A stretch of DNA of 64,000 nucleotides. Origin: Pseudomonas frederiksbergensis. GTDB taxonomy: Bacteria > Pseudomonadota > Gammaproteobacteria > Pseudomonadales > Pseudomonadaceae. The stretch covers positions 781,501 to 845,500 of the forward strand of contig NZ_FNTF01000002.1 of NCBI RefSeq assembly GCF_900105495.1, written 5' to 3'. Of the stretch, positions 9,914 through 19,114 are shown piece by piece. Each line of letters begins with the position of its first letter. Positions within the stretch are counted from its first letter, which is position 1. The notes under the pieces were generated by a model that saw only the letters and a program-made list of their open reading frames with translations, was not told the DNA's origin and made no database searches. The position numbers were made by a program, and so were the translations under genes.

Positions 9914-10267
9914 TCAAACGAGAACTTGCCGGGTGCTGGCCATGTACTCATGAATCTGCTTCTCGACCCGCGGATGAATCAGCTCCACCGGCCCCCGCCC
10001 ATTCGGGCATGGCAAGGTCTTGGTGGTGCCGAACAACCGGCAAATCAGTGGCCGCTCGTCATACACGGTGCAGCCGTTGGGTCCGAGGTGTACACAATTG
10101 AGTTCATCCATTGCCGCATCCTGCTCGGCCCGGGTCTTGCGTGGCAGGCGGGACATTTCTTCCGGTGAGGTGGTCACCGGCCCACAACAGTCATGGCAGC
10201 CGGGCACGCACTCGAACGAGGGAATTTGCTGCCGTAGCGTACGAATTTTCTGACTGTTGCAGCTCAT
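9914..10267 (-). CDS. YkgJ-family cysteine cluster protein
   Basis: A 117-aa protein of the YkgJ / putative Zn- or Fe-chelating family. The cysteine motif CVPGCHDCCGP lies near residue 20. Later cysteines occur in ELNCVHLGPNGCTVYDERPLICRLFGTT, giving the CxxxCxxCC...C..C...C pattern of the family. The ATG at 10267 is preferred over a TTG at 10282, and the difference is only five residues. Function is unknown; metal binding is inferred from the cysteines. It is divergent from pauB across a 147-bp gap. Confidence 0.85.
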   Translation of the reverse strand: MSCNSQKIRTLRQQIPSFECVPGCHDCCGPVTTSPEEMSRLPRKTRAEQDAAMDELNCVHLGPNGCTVYDERPLICRLFGTTKTLPCPNGRGPVELIHPRVEKQIHEYMASTRQVLV

Positions 10268-10414
10268 CGAAGCGGTGACCAAAAGCGAAATAGAGCGCGA
10301 TTCTGACGCAAATGCCCCGATCCAGACAGCACCAACCGACCAGTGTTGCCCGTGTCCGAAGGTCCGGCTTATGCTCCGTCAAATTTTCTAAACGCAAGAA
10401 TCAGGAACACGCAC

Positions 10415-11728
10415 ATGAATGCCCGTGCCCAGCAACCGGCCCCGAACCACCAGCACCCTGCTTCTTACTACGCCGCCAGCAGCCTGCCGCAGCCCGATCA
10501 TCCGGTGCTCACAGGCGATCTGGTGGCTGACGTGTGCGTGGTCGGTGGCGGGTTCTCCGGGTTGAACACGGCACTCGAACTGGCCGATCGCGGCTTGAGT
10601 GTAATTCTGCTCGAAGCCCACAAAATCGGTTGGGGCGCCAGCGGACGCAACGGTGGACAGTTGATTCGTGGCGTCGGCCATGGCCTCGATCAGTTCGCCA
10701 ACGTGGTCGGTGCGGACGGCGTGCGTCAGATGAAACTCATGGGCCTGGAAGCGGTGGAAATCGTCCGACAGCGCGTCGAGCGTTTTCAGATTCCTTGCGA
10801 CCTGACGTGGGGTTATTGCGACCTGGCCAACAAACCCCGAGACCTCGAAGGTTTTGCCGAAGACGCCGAAGAGCTGCGCAGCCTCGGTTATCGTTACGAA
10901 ACCCGTCTGCTGCAAGCCAGTGAAATGCATTCGGTAGTGGGTTCCGACCGTTACGTCGGCGGTTTGATCGACATGGGCTCGGGGCACATGCATCCGCTGA
11001 ACCTGGCGCTGGGTGAAGCGGCCGCCGCCCAACAGTTGGGGGTGAAGCTGTTCGAACGATCGGCAGTCACCCGCATCGATTATGGCCCCGAGGTCAAGGT
11101 CTACACCGCCCAAGGTTCGGTCCGCGCCAAAACGCTGGTGCTGGGCTGCAACGCCTACCTCAATGAACTCAATCCCGAACTCAGCGGCAAGGTGCTGCCC
11201 GCCGGCAGCTATATCATCGCCACCGAACCCTTGAGCGAAGAACTGGCTCACGCGCTACTGCCGCAGAACATGGCGGTCTGTGATCAGCGGGTCGCGCTGG
11301 ATTACTACCGGCTCTCGGCGGACCGACGCTTGCTGTTTGGCGGCGCCTGTCACTATTCAGGTCGCGACCCGAAGGACATCGCCGCGTACATGCGGCCGAA
11401 GATGCTGGAAGTTTTCCCGCAACTGGCCGGGGTCAAGATCGACTATCAATGGGGCGGGATGATTGGCATCGGCGCTAATCGCCTGCCGCAGATCGGGCGG
11501 TTAAAGGATCAGCCGAACGTGTATTACGCCCAGGCTTATTCCGGTCATGGCGTGAATGCCACGCACCTGGCTGGGAAATTGTTGGCTGAGGCTATCAGTG
11601 GTCAGCACAGCGGAGGGTTCGATCTGTTCGCCAAGGTGCCGCATATCACCTTTCCTGGCGGTAAGCATTTGCGCTCGCCGTTGTTGGCGTTGGGGATGTT
11701 GTGGCATCGGCTTAAAGAGTTGGTCTGA
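10415..11728 (+). CDS. pauB: FAD-dependent gamma-glutamylpolyamine oxidase (PauB/PuuB type)
   Basis: A 437-aa DAO-type flavoprotein. The FAD motif VCVVGGGFSGLNTALELADRG is at about residue 40, followed by GWGASGRNGGQL, which is typical of PuuB/OrdL oxidases. PuuB oxidises gamma-glutamyl-putrescine to the aldehyde. In P. aeruginosa a PauB enzyme is encoded at this position between dadR/lrp and kauB. The ATG at 10415 follows AGGAACACGCAC. The aldehyde it would make is the substrate class of the KauB-like dehydrogenase at 16836-18329. The substrate is inferred from family and context. Other amines remain possible. Confidence 0.8.
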   Translation: MNARAQQPAPNHQHPASYYAASSLPQPDHPVLTGDLVADVCVVGGGFSGLNTALELADRGLSVILLEAHKIGWGASGRNGGQLIRGVGHGLDQFANVVGADGVRQMKLMGLEAVEIVRQRVERFQIPCDLTWGYCDLANKPRDLEGFAEDAEELRSLGYRYETRLLQASEMHSVVGSDRYVGGLIDMGSGHMHPLNLALGEAAAAQQLGVKLFERSAVTRIDYGPEVKVYTAQGSVRAKTLVLGCNAYLNELNPELSGKVLPAGSYIIATEPLSEELAHALLPQNMAVCDQRVALDYYRLSADRRLLFGGACHYSGRDPKDIAAYMRPKMLEVFPQLAGVKIDYQWGGMIGIGANRLPQIGRLKDQPNVYYAQAYSGHGVNATHLAGKLLAEAISGQHSGGFDLFAKVPHITFPGGKHLRSPLLALGMLWHRLKELV

Positions 11729-11754
11729 ACCTGATTAAGCGACATATCCACCCT

Positions 11755-11897
11755 TGTAGCAGCTGACGAGCACCGCGAGGCAGCGTTCGGCGGCGAAGCC
11801 GTCGCAAATCCTGCAACCGCGCTCTTTCAGGCAAACCGCGGTGTCTGATTTACGACTGCTTCGCAGTCGGACGCAGCCTTCGGCAGCTGCTACAAGG
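11755..11897. repeat. Dispersed structured repeat (GTAGCAGCTG...CAGCTGCTAC)
   Basis: A block beginning TTGTAGCAGCTGACGAGC and ending CCTTCGGCAGCTGCTACAAG, so its termini are inverted. Internal GC-rich palindromes include GACTGCTTCGCAGTC and GGCGGCGAAGCCGTC. It fills the 183-bp gap between convergent pauB and the DUF1127 gene. A hairpin with related ends (CTTCGGCAGC...GCTGACGAAG) follows argB at 27198, so this looks like a second repeat family of this genome. Confidence 0.65.
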
Positions 11898-11911
11898 AAT
11901 CGCATTTCATC

Positions 11912-12157
11912 TCAAATCCGCCAGAACGGTTTAAGCCCCTCCTCCCGCGCCTGCTCCGGACTCAACCCGATGTCCTTGAGCTGCTCGGTCGTGAGTTCCA
12001 GCAATGCCTTGCGCGTGTGCCGGCGATGCCAGAACAGGCCCCAGCGACTCAGGCCGGACGGTGCGTTGCGCATGACCGCCTCGCGTGCGCCGTGGTTTTG
12101 CCCTGCCGCCAGTTCCTGACTGTGTAACGTCAGCCGCACATCGCTCAAGCCGTTCAT
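11912..12157 (-). CDS. DUF1127 domain protein
   Basis: An 81-aa basic protein. Its C-terminal half has the DUF1127 pattern: WHRRHTRKALLELTTEQLKDIGLSPEQAREEGLKPFW, an arginine-rich helix then the conserved L..L....L.DIGL. Proteins of this family are small and in some bacteria bind RNA or influence nutrient regulation. The role here is unknown. It is divergent from the MocR regulator at 12337 (179-bp gap), a common arrangement that suggests regulation by it. A GGAGCAATCAAA site precedes the ATG. Confidence 0.88.
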   Translation of the reverse strand: MNGLSDVRLTLHSQELAAGQNHGAREAVMRNAPSGLSRWGLFWHRRHTRKALLELTTEQLKDIGLSPEQAREEGLKPFWRI

Positions 12158-12336
12158 TTTGATTGCTCCTGTTTACTTGGGTAGCCAGAGCTTTCATGAT
12201 GCGTCGACGGCCAAAAGCATTACAGATTCAACGAGACTGTATTAACTCCATACAGATTTTGCATTTCAGCGTCTGAATCCCCTATTTTCGCCCCATCTGT
12301 ACTGGTCAACCGAATCACCCACACCGAGACTGCACC

Positions 12337-13770
12337 ATGACCCTTTACGTCAACCTCGCCGAACTGCTCGGCACGCGTATCGAACAGGGCTTCTATCGCC
12401 CCGGTGACCGGCTGCCGTCGGTGCGGGCGTTGAGTGTTGAACATGGCGTCAGCCTGAGCACGGTGCAGCAGGCGTATCGCGTGCTGGAAGACAGCGGCCT
12501 GGCCACCCCCAAACCCAAGTCGGGCTACTTTGTACCGGTGGGTCGTGAACTGCCGGAGCTTCCGGCCATTGGCCGCCCGGCGCAGCGGCCGGTGGAAATT
12601 TCCCAGTGGGATCAGGTGCTGGAACTGATCCGCGCGGTGCCACGCAAGGACGTGGTGCAACTGGGTCGCGGCATGCCGGACATCACCACGCCGACCATGA
12701 AACCGCTGCTGCGCAACCTGGCGCGAATCAGCCGGCGACAGGACATGCCCGGCCTGTATTACGACAACATCTACGGCACCCTCGAACTGCGCGAACAGAT
12801 CGCCCGCCTGCTGCTCGATTCCGGTTGCCAGTTGACGGCTCACGACCTGGTGATCACCACCGGTTGTCACGAAGCGCTGTCCACCAGCATCCGCTCCATC
12901 TGCGAGCCGGGCGACATTGTGGCCGTGGACTCGCCCAGCTTTCACGGCGCCATGCAGACCCTCAAGGGCCTGGGCATGAAAGCCCTGGAAATCCCCACCG
13001 ATCCGCTCACCGGGATCAGCCTCGATGCGTTGGAACTGGCCTTGGAACAATGGCCGATCAAGGCCATACAGTTGACCCCCAACTGCAACAACCCGCTGGG
13101 CTACATCATGCCGGAGTCGCGCAAACGCGCGTTGTTGACACTCGCACAGCGCTTCGACGTGGCGATCATCGAGGACGATGTGTATGGCGAACTGGCCTAC
13201 ACCTACCCGCGCCCGCGCACGATCAAATCCTTCGACGAAGACGGCCGCGTCCTCCTATGCAGTTCCTTTTCCAAGACCCTGGCGCCGGGGTTGCGTATCG
13301 GTTGGGTGGCGCCAGGACGGTATCTGGAACGGGTGCTGCACATGAAATACATCAGCACCGGCTCTACCGCGCCGCAACCGCAGATCGCGATTGCCGAATT
13401 TCTCAAGGCCGGACATTTCGAACCGCATTTGCGGCGGATGCGCAGCCAATACCAACGCAATCGCGACGTGATGATCGACTGGGTCAGCCGCTATTTTCCG
13501 GCCGGCACCCGCGCCAGTCGCCCTCAGGGCAGCTTTATGCTTTGGGTCGAGCTGCCGGAGGGTTTCGACACCCTGAAACTGAATCGTGCGCTGCACGACC
13601 AAGGCGTACAGATTGCCGTCGGCAGTATCTTTTCCGCCTCGGGCAAATACCGCAATTGCCTGCGGATGAACTACGCTGCCAAGCCAACGCCGCAAATTGA
13701 AGAAGCGGTGCGCAAGGTCGGTGCCGCGGCAATCAAACTGCTCGCGCAAAGTGACTGCGCCACCGACTGA
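12337..13770 (+). CDS. MocR-type regulator (GntR HTH fused to aminotransferase I)
   Basis: A 477-aa MocR/PdxR-type protein. Residues 1-75 are a GntR winged helix (IEQGFYRPGDRLPSVRALS...STVQQAYRVLEDSGL), and residues about 100-470 are a class I/II aminotransferase fold. The PLP lysine lies in SSFSKTLAPGLRIGW, and PNCNNPLGY carries the PLP ring-binding region. Such proteins normally act as PLP-dependent transcription factors for a neighbouring gene rather than as transaminases. Candidate targets are the divergent DUF1127 gene and itself. The effector cannot be inferred. Confidence 0.9.
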   Translation: MTLYVNLAELLGTRIEQGFYRPGDRLPSVRALSVEHGVSLSTVQQAYRVLEDSGLATPKPKSGYFVPVGRELPELPAIGRPAQRPVEISQWDQVLELIRAVPRKDVVQLGRGMPDITTPTMKPLLRNLARISRRQDMPGLYYDNIYGTLELREQIARLLLDSGCQLTAHDLVITTGCHEALSTSIRSICEPGDIVAVDSPSFHGAMQTLKGLGMKALEIPTDPLTGISLDALELALEQWPIKAIQLTPNCNNPLGYIMPESRKRALLTLAQRFDVAIIEDDVYGELAYTYPRPRTIKSFDEDGRVLLCSSFSKTLAPGLRIGWVAPGRYLERVLHMKYISTGSTAPQPQIAIAEFLKAGHFEPHLRRMRSQYQRNRDVMIDWVSRYFPAGTRASRPQGSFMLWVELPEGFDTLKLNRALHDQGVQIAVGSIFSASGKYRNCLRMNYAAKPTPQIEEAVRKVGAAAIKLLAQSDCATD

Positions 13771-13830
13771 CCTTTCTCGGGAATCCAGCGTCCATATGCC
13801 GACACCTGCCGCCAATCGGAACGATCCTAC

Positions 13831-15399
13831 GTGAGAGTCAGACAGCCCCTGCTCGCTCTACTGTTTCTCGCCTCGTTCCTCAACGGCTGTGCGACATTCA
13901 ACGTTCCGCGCGAACCGAGCCAGGCGCTGCCCGCCAGTGACTCGGCGTTCGGTCGCTCGGTCCAGGCTCAGGCGGCCCCCCACGGAGGGCAATCCGGCTT
14001 TCGCCTGCTGTCCGACAGCACCGAAGCCTTCACGGCCCGCGCCGAGCTGATCCGCAACGCCCAAAGCAGCGTGGATTTGCAGTACTACATCGTTCACGAC
14101 GGCATCAGCACACGGATGCTGGTGGACGAACTGCTCAAGGCTGCCGACCGTGGCGTACGCGTGCGCATTCTGCTCGACGACACCACCAGCGATGGCCTGG
14201 ACCGCATCATCGCCACACTGGCGGCACATCCGCAGATCCAGATCCGCGTATTCAACCCATTGCACCTTGGCCGCAGTACCGGCGTGACTCGAACCGCGGG
14301 ACGTTTGCTCAACCTGTCGCAGCAACACCGGCGCATGCACAACAAGCTATGGCTGGCCGACAACAGCATGGCCATCGTCGGTGGACGCAATCTGGGGGAT
14401 GAGTACTTCGATGCCGAACCCAACCTGAACTTCACCGACATCGACATGCTCGGCGTCGGCCCGGTCGCCGAACAGTTGGGGCACAGTTTCGACCAATACT
14501 GGAACAGTGCGCTGAGCAAGCCGATCGACGAGTTCCTCTCGAGCAAACCGACGGCCATGGACCTGGAAAACACCCGGACCCGACTGGAAGAATCGCTGGA
14601 AGAGACCCGCAAGCAGAATCACGCGCTGTATCAGCAGTTGATGATCTACACCACCAAGCCACGCCTGGACATCTGGCGCCGGGAGCTGATCTGGGCCTGG
14701 AACCAGGCCTTGTGGGACGCCCCGAGCAAGGTCCTGTCAGACGGCGAGCCTGACCCGCACTTGCTGCTGACCACGCAACTGGAGCCCGAGCTCACGGGCG
14801 TCAGTAAAGAATTAATCATGATTTCGGCTTACTTCGTGCCGGGGCAGCCGGGACTGGTGTACCTCACCGGCCGGGCTGACGCCGGGGTATCAGTGAGTTT
14901 GTTGACCAACGCCCTGGAAGCCACGGACGTGCCGGCCGTGCATGGCGGTTACGCACCTTATCGGCGAGCGCTGCTGGAACATGGTGTGAAGCTGTACGAA
15001 TTGCGCCGCCAGCCCGGTGAAGGTGGTGGCAGCGGGCCGCATATTTTCTACAGCAAGTCCTACCGGGGTTCTGATTCCAGTTTGCACAGCAAAGCGATGA
15101 TCTTCGACCAGCAGAAATCCTTCATCGGCTCGTTCAATTTCGATCCGCGCTCGGTGCTGTGGAACACCGAAGTCGGGGTGCTGGTGGACAGCCCCGAACT
15201 CGCCGCGCATGTGCGCAAAGCGGCCATGGAAGGTATGGCGCCGCCCTTGAGTTATCAGGTGAAACTGGAAAATGACCGGATCGTCTGGGAGACGGAAGAC
15301 GACGGCAAGATGCATGTGTTGACCAAGGAACCGGGCAGCTTGTGGCGCCGGTTCAATTCCTGGTTCAGCACGGCGGTCGGCCTGGAGCGGATGCTTTAG
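13831..15399 (+). CDS. Phospholipase D-family lipoprotein
   Basis: A 522-aa protein with a lipoprotein signal (lipobox LNGC, Cys at about residue 20) and two PLD/HKD active sites: HRRMHNKLWLADNSMAIVGGRN near residue 170 and SLHSKAMIFDQQKSFIGSFNFDPRS near residue 415. The paired HxKx4D motifs place it with cardiolipin synthase/phospholipase D-like enzymes, similar to the YmdC/ClsC type. It is probably anchored to a cell-envelope membrane and acts on phospholipid head groups. The start is a GTG at 13831, which gives a complete signal peptide. It stands alone between the MocR gene and a REPIN. Confidence 0.88.
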   Translation: MRVRQPLLALLFLASFLNGCATFNVPREPSQALPASDSAFGRSVQAQAAPHGGQSGFRLLSDSTEAFTARAELIRNAQSSVDLQYYIVHDGISTRMLVDELLKAADRGVRVRILLDDTTSDGLDRIIATLAAHPQIQIRVFNPLHLGRSTGVTRTAGRLLNLSQQHRRMHNKLWLADNSMAIVGGRNLGDEYFDAEPNLNFTDIDMLGVGPVAEQLGHSFDQYWNSALSKPIDEFLSSKPTAMDLENTRTRLEESLEETRKQNHALYQQLMIYTTKPRLDIWRRELIWAWNQALWDAPSKVLSDGEPDPHLLLTTQLEPELTGVSKELIMISAYFVPGQPGLVYLTGRADAGVSVSLLTNALEATDVPAVHGGYAPYRRALLEHGVKLYELRRQPGEGGGSGPHIFYSKSYRGSDSSLHSKAMIFDQQKSFIGSFNFDPRSVLWNTEVGVLVDSPELAAHVRKAAMEGMAPPLSYQVKLENDRIVWETEDDGKMHVLTKEPGSLWRRFNSWFSTAVGLERML

Positions 15400-15413
15400 C
15401 AGGCGATAAAGAG

Positions 15414-15509
15414 CCCTGTGGGAGTGAGCCTGCTCGCGAAGGCGGTGTGTCAGTCACCCTTTGTACTGGCTGGCATGACGCTATCGCGAGCAGGCTCACT
15501 CCCACAGGG
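15414..15509. repeat. REP doublet (REPIN), GAGCCTGCTCGCG type
   Basis: Inverted arms CCCTGTGGGAGTGAGCCTGC and its reverse complement, with about 50 nt between them, located between the convergent PLD lipoprotein and MFS genes. It could act as a bidirectional transcript-end structure. Confidence 0.9.
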
Positions 15510-15529
15510 ATGTGGCTACCTGGTTGGCG

Positions 15530-16675
15530 TCAGGCAGGCTCGACAACCGTGCCGAACGCGCCTTGCCGCGACAGCAGAATCACCAACCCCAGCGCACCCG
15601 CCGCCATCAGCAGCGGCAACGCATGTCCGCTGATCCACTGGCTGCCGGCGCCGGCCGCCAATGGTCCGACCAGACAACCGATCCCCCACAGTTGCGCGAT
15701 ATGCGCATTGGCGCGCACCAGTGCATCATCGCGGTAGCGCTCGCCGATCAGGATCAGTGACAAGGTGAACAAGCCGCCGGCACTGGCACCGAACAACACC
15801 CACAACGGCCAGATCAGCAATGTGTCGATCAACAACGGGATGGCCAGGCTCGATATCAGCAGGACCACCGCACACCCGGTGAACAGCGTACGTCGTGACA
15901 AGCGATCGGCCAGCGCGCCAATCGGCAACTGCAGCAAGGCATCACCCACTACCACCGTGCTGACCATCGCCAACGCAATTTCGGTCGTAAAGCCCTGACG
16001 CAGGCAATAAACCGGCAACAACGTCAGGATCATCGCTTCGAACGCAGCGAACAGCGACACCGCCCAGGCAATCGCCGGCAGGCCACGGCAGAAACCCAGC
16101 AAGTCGCTGAAGGTCACGCTGCAGGCTTCACTGGTCGGCGCGCCGCTGCGGCCCAGCAACAGGAGCGGTGCCGCCATCAGCAAACCGACGCCGACCCAGA
16201 ATCCGTAATCGTGCTCAGTGCCCAGTACGCCAAGCAGCAACGGCCCGGCCAGCTGACTCAGCGCGTAGCTGCTGCCATACAACGCCACCAATCGTCCGCG
16301 CCACTCTTCCACCACAAGCTGGTTGATCCAGCTTTCGCCGAGGATGAACACGAGGGTCAGGATCACCCCGATCATCAAGCGCAACGCCAGCCAGATCGGA
16401 TAGCTCGGCAACAGCGCCAGCAAACCGATGGACAACGCCCCGGCCCACAGGCACAAACGCATCAGATTGGCCGTGCCCAGACGCGCGGCCAGATGGCTGG
16501 AGACCTTCGCACCCAACAGCACGCCTATGGCGGGCATCGCTGCCATCACACCGATGGCGAACGAGCCGTAACCCCAGCCTTCCAGACGAAACGACACCAG
16601 CGGCATGCTGACGCCCAAGGCCAGGCCGACACTCAAGACAGACGCCAACACGGCGAAATAAGTCGCCCAACGCAT
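15530..16675 (-). CDS. MFS transporter (YcaD type)
   Basis: A 381-aa major facilitator with about 12 hydrophobic segments spread over the whole length. The loop 2-3 region is GAKVSSHLAARLGTANLMRL, and a second-half equivalent is IGALADRLSRRTLFTG. The overall similarity is to YcaD-like putative transporters. The substrate is unknown. The ATG at 16675 follows ACAGGAGCGTGGGAA. It is the only gene between two REPINs. The aldehyde dehydrogenase upstream lies on the same strand, but the REPIN between them argues against a shared transcript. Confidence 0.85.
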   Translation of the reverse strand: MRWATYFAVLASVLSVGLALGVSMPLVSFRLEGWGYGSFAIGVMAAMPAIGVLLGAKVSSHLAARLGTANLMRLCLWAGALSIGLLALLPSYPIWLALRLMIGVILTLVFILGESWINQLVVEEWRGRLVALYGSSYALSQLAGPLLLGVLGTEHDYGFWVGVGLLMAAPLLLLGRSGAPTSEACSVTFSDLLGFCRGLPAIAWAVSLFAAFEAMILTLLPVYCLRQGFTTEIALAMVSTVVVGDALLQLPIGALADRLSRRTLFTGCAVVLLISSLAIPLLIDTLLIWPLWVLFGASAGGLFTLSLILIGERYRDDALVRANAHIAQLWGIGCLVGPLAAGAGSQWISGHALPLLMAAGALGLVILLSRQGAFGTVVEPA

Positions 16676-16723
16676 TTCCCACGCTCCTGTGGATATTATT
16701 TTTCAGACACCGCACAAAACAAA

Positions 16724-16813
16724 TGTGGGAGCGGGCTTGCTCGCGAAGAGGCCATCACATCCAACATCATCGTTGGCTGTCACGGCGCCTTCGCGAGCAA
16801 GCCCGCTCCCACA
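16724..16813. repeat. REP doublet (REPIN), GGGCTTGCTCGCG type
   Basis: Arms TGTGGGAGCGGGCTTGCTCG and its reverse complement flank a spacer that contains CATCACATCCAACATC. It lies between the MFS gene start and the kauB stop, both on the minus strand. Confidence 0.9.
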
Positions 16814-16835
16814 GGGGATCGTCGTTGTGTGGTAC

Positions 16836-18329
16836 TTACAACTTGATCCAGGTCGCCTTCAGCTCGGTGTACTTGTCGAACGCATGCAGCGACTTGTCGC
16901 GACCGTTGCCGGACTGTTTGAAGCCACCGAACGGTGCCGTCATGTCGCCGCCGTCATACTGGTTGACCCACACGCTACCCGCGCGAAGTGCCTTGGCGGT
17001 CAGGTGGGCCTTGGAAATATCCTTGGTCCACACCGCCGCGGCCAAGCCGTAAGGGGTGTCGTTGGCAATCGCAATGGCTTCTTCGGCGGTATCGAACGTG
17101 ATCACCGACAGCACTGGGCCGAAGATTTCTTCCTGAGCGATTTTCATCGCGTTGCTGACACCGTCAAAAATCGTTGGCTCGACGTAAGTGCCACCAGTTT
17201 CCTGAAGAATGCGTTTGCCGCCCGCCACCAGTTTGGCGCCGTCGGTGTGGCCGGACTCGATGTAGGACAGCACCGTGTTCATCTGCTGGGTATCCACCAA
17301 CGCGCCGACGTTGGTCGCCGGGTCCAGTGGGTTGCCCGGTTTCCAGGTTTTCAGCGCCTCGATCACCAGCGGCAGGAACTTGTCCTTGATCGAACGCTCC
17401 ACCAGCAGGCGCGAGCCGGCCGTGCAGACTTCGCCCTGGTTGAAGGCGATGGCGCCAGCCGCCGATTCAGCGGCAGCTTGCAGGTCCGGCGCATCGGCGA
17501 ACACGATGTTCGGGCTCTTGCCGCCGGCTTCGAGCCAGACGCGTTTCATGTTCGATTCGCCGGAGTAGATCAGCAGTTGCTTGGCGATTTTGGTCGAGCC
17601 GGTGAACACCAGGGTGTCCACGTCGTTATGCAGGGCCAGGGCCTTGCCGACGGTGTGGCCGTAGCCTGGCAATACGTTCAGCACGCCTTTCGGAATACCG
17701 GCTTCAACGGCCAGCGCAGCGATGCGGATGGCGGTCAGCGGGGATTTTTCGGACGGCTTGAGGATCACCGAGTTACCGGTGGACAGCGCCGGCCCGAGTT
17801 TCCAGCAGGCCATCATCAACGGGAAGTTCCACGGCACGATCGCGGCGACGACGCCGACCGGCTCGCGGGTTACCAGACCCAACTGGTCATGGGGCGTCGC
17901 GGCCACTTCGTCGTAGATCTTGTCGATGGCTTCACCGCTCCAGCTCAGGGCTTGCGCCGCGCCAGGAACGTCGATGTACAGGGAATCGCTGATCGGCTTG
18001 CCCATGTCCAGGGTTTCAAGCAGGGCCAACTCTTCGGCGTGCTGTTTCAGCAGGCCGGCGAAACGGATCATGGTGGCTTTACGTTTGGTCGGCGCCAGGC
18101 GCGACCAGACGCCGGAATTGAAAGTGGCGCGGGCGTTTTCAACAGCACGTTGGGCATCGGCGGCGTCACAGCTGGCGATCTTGCCCAGCAGACGGCCATC
18201 GACCGGGCTGATGCACTCGAAGGTCTCGCTGGAGACGGCATCGGTATATTCGCCATTGAGGTAGGCGCGGCCTTCGATCTTCAAATCGCGAGCCCGTTGT
18301 TCCCAATCGGCACGAGTCAGGGTGGTCAT
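16836..18329 (-). CDS. kauB: Aldehyde dehydrogenase, KauB/PuuC type
   Basis: A 497-aa NAD(P)-dependent aldehyde dehydrogenase. The catalytic Glu lies in VWLEAGGKSPN, the catalytic Cys in NQGEVCTAGSR, and the C-terminal motif is PFGGFKQSGNGRDKSLHAFDKYTELKATW. The C-terminal form and the N-terminus (RADWEQRARDLKIEGRAYLNGEY) are those of PuuC/KauB, which oxidise gamma-glutamyl-gamma-aminobutyraldehyde or 4-guanidinobutyraldehyde in polyamine and arginine breakdown. This fits the PauB-like oxidase 5 kb away and pauR. The ATG at 18329 follows GAGGAGGACACTCGT. Confidence 0.88.
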   Translation of the reverse strand: MTTLTRADWEQRARDLKIEGRAYLNGEYTDAVSSETFECISPVDGRLLGKIASCDAADAQRAVENARATFNSGVWSRLAPTKRKATMIRFAGLLKQHAEELALLETLDMGKPISDSLYIDVPGAAQALSWSGEAIDKIYDEVAATPHDQLGLVTREPVGVVAAIVPWNFPLMMACWKLGPALSTGNSVILKPSEKSPLTAIRIAALAVEAGIPKGVLNVLPGYGHTVGKALALHNDVDTLVFTGSTKIAKQLLIYSGESNMKRVWLEAGGKSPNIVFADAPDLQAAAESAAGAIAFNQGEVCTAGSRLLVERSIKDKFLPLVIEALKTWKPGNPLDPATNVGALVDTQQMNTVLSYIESGHTDGAKLVAGGKRILQETGGTYVEPTIFDGVSNAMKIAQEEIFGPVLSVITFDTAEEAIAIANDTPYGLAAAVWTKDISKAHLTAKALRAGSVWVNQYDGGDMTAPFGGFKQSGNGRDKSLHAFDKYTELKATWIKL

Positions 18330-18566
18330 ACGAGTGTCCTCCTCTTATTGAATACGAGCGCCCGCGGTCTTCGCGGACGGTCTCAGGAATTCTGCCCAGC
18401 CAGCCTGTTTTTTCGGCCCGAGGCAACTGCCACCCTAAACCAGCGGCAGGTGAAGTTTCAATATATTTGACAAAAGGCTGGCAAACGGCCTTGCGATGTT
18501 CATTTTAATAAACATAGACTTTGGGCTTTCCAGTCACTTGCGCCGCAATTACGGGGGATTACAACA

Positions 18567-18929
18567 ATGAGCATCCAGGACATCGTCGATTTCAGCCAGG
18601 CCACCACCCAGCCCGAACGCTATCGGCCAGACCAGGCGAAAATCCTCAAGGGCAACCCCGAGCAAGCAGTGTACAACCACTACAACAGCCCTTGCGGTCA
18701 GTTGAACGCCGGCGTGTGGGAAGGTGCGATTGGTCAGTGGCTGGTGAACTTTACCGAGCATGAATACTGCGAAATAGTCCAGGGCGTGTCCGTGCTACGC
18801 GACAATGACGGCAACAGCAAGACCGTTCGGGCGGGCGACCGCTTCGTCATCCCGGCCGGGTTCCGAGGCACCTGGGAAGTGCTGGAGACGTGCCGCAAGA
18901 TCTATGTGGCGTTTGAACAAAAGACCTGA
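18567..18929 (+). CDS. Cupin-domain protein (EutQ-like/COG3450 type)
   Basis: A 120-aa single-domain cupin. The segments GQWLVNFTEHEYCEIVQGVSVLRDNDG...VRAGDRFVIPAGFRGTWEVLETCRKIYVAFE match the small cupins often found beside amine and aldehyde catabolic genes. It is divergent from kauB across a 237-bp gap, which suggests a part in the same catabolic response. Catalysis and ligand are unknown. The ATG follows GGGGGATTACAACA. Confidence 0.85.
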   Translation: MSIQDIVDFSQATTQPERYRPDQAKILKGNPEQAVYNHYNSPCGQLNAGVWEGAIGQWLVNFTEHEYCEIVQGVSVLRDNDGNSKTVRAGDRFVIPAGFRGTWEVLETCRKIYVAFEQKT

Positions 18930-18947
18930 GCAATTTGTTAAGGCATC

Positions 18948-18984
18948 AAAAAGGCCCATATCGCAAGATATGGGCCTTTTTTTT
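18948..18984. terminator. Rho-independent terminator after cupin gene
   Basis: AAAAAGGCCCATATCGCAAG continues into its complementary arm ATATGGGCC and a run of eight T. A 10-bp stem ends transcription 20 nt after the cupin stop. Confidence 0.92.
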
Positions 18985-19114
18985 GCTTGGCTGCACGGCC
19001 AGATGCCAAGTGAAATAGGTAATTACCGCACTCAATCACTGATCTTGCCGGATGCTGTTCTCGCTCCCGAATAAAGGAGCCTCACCGTCATCACTCACAA
19101 GGAAGTGAATCAAC

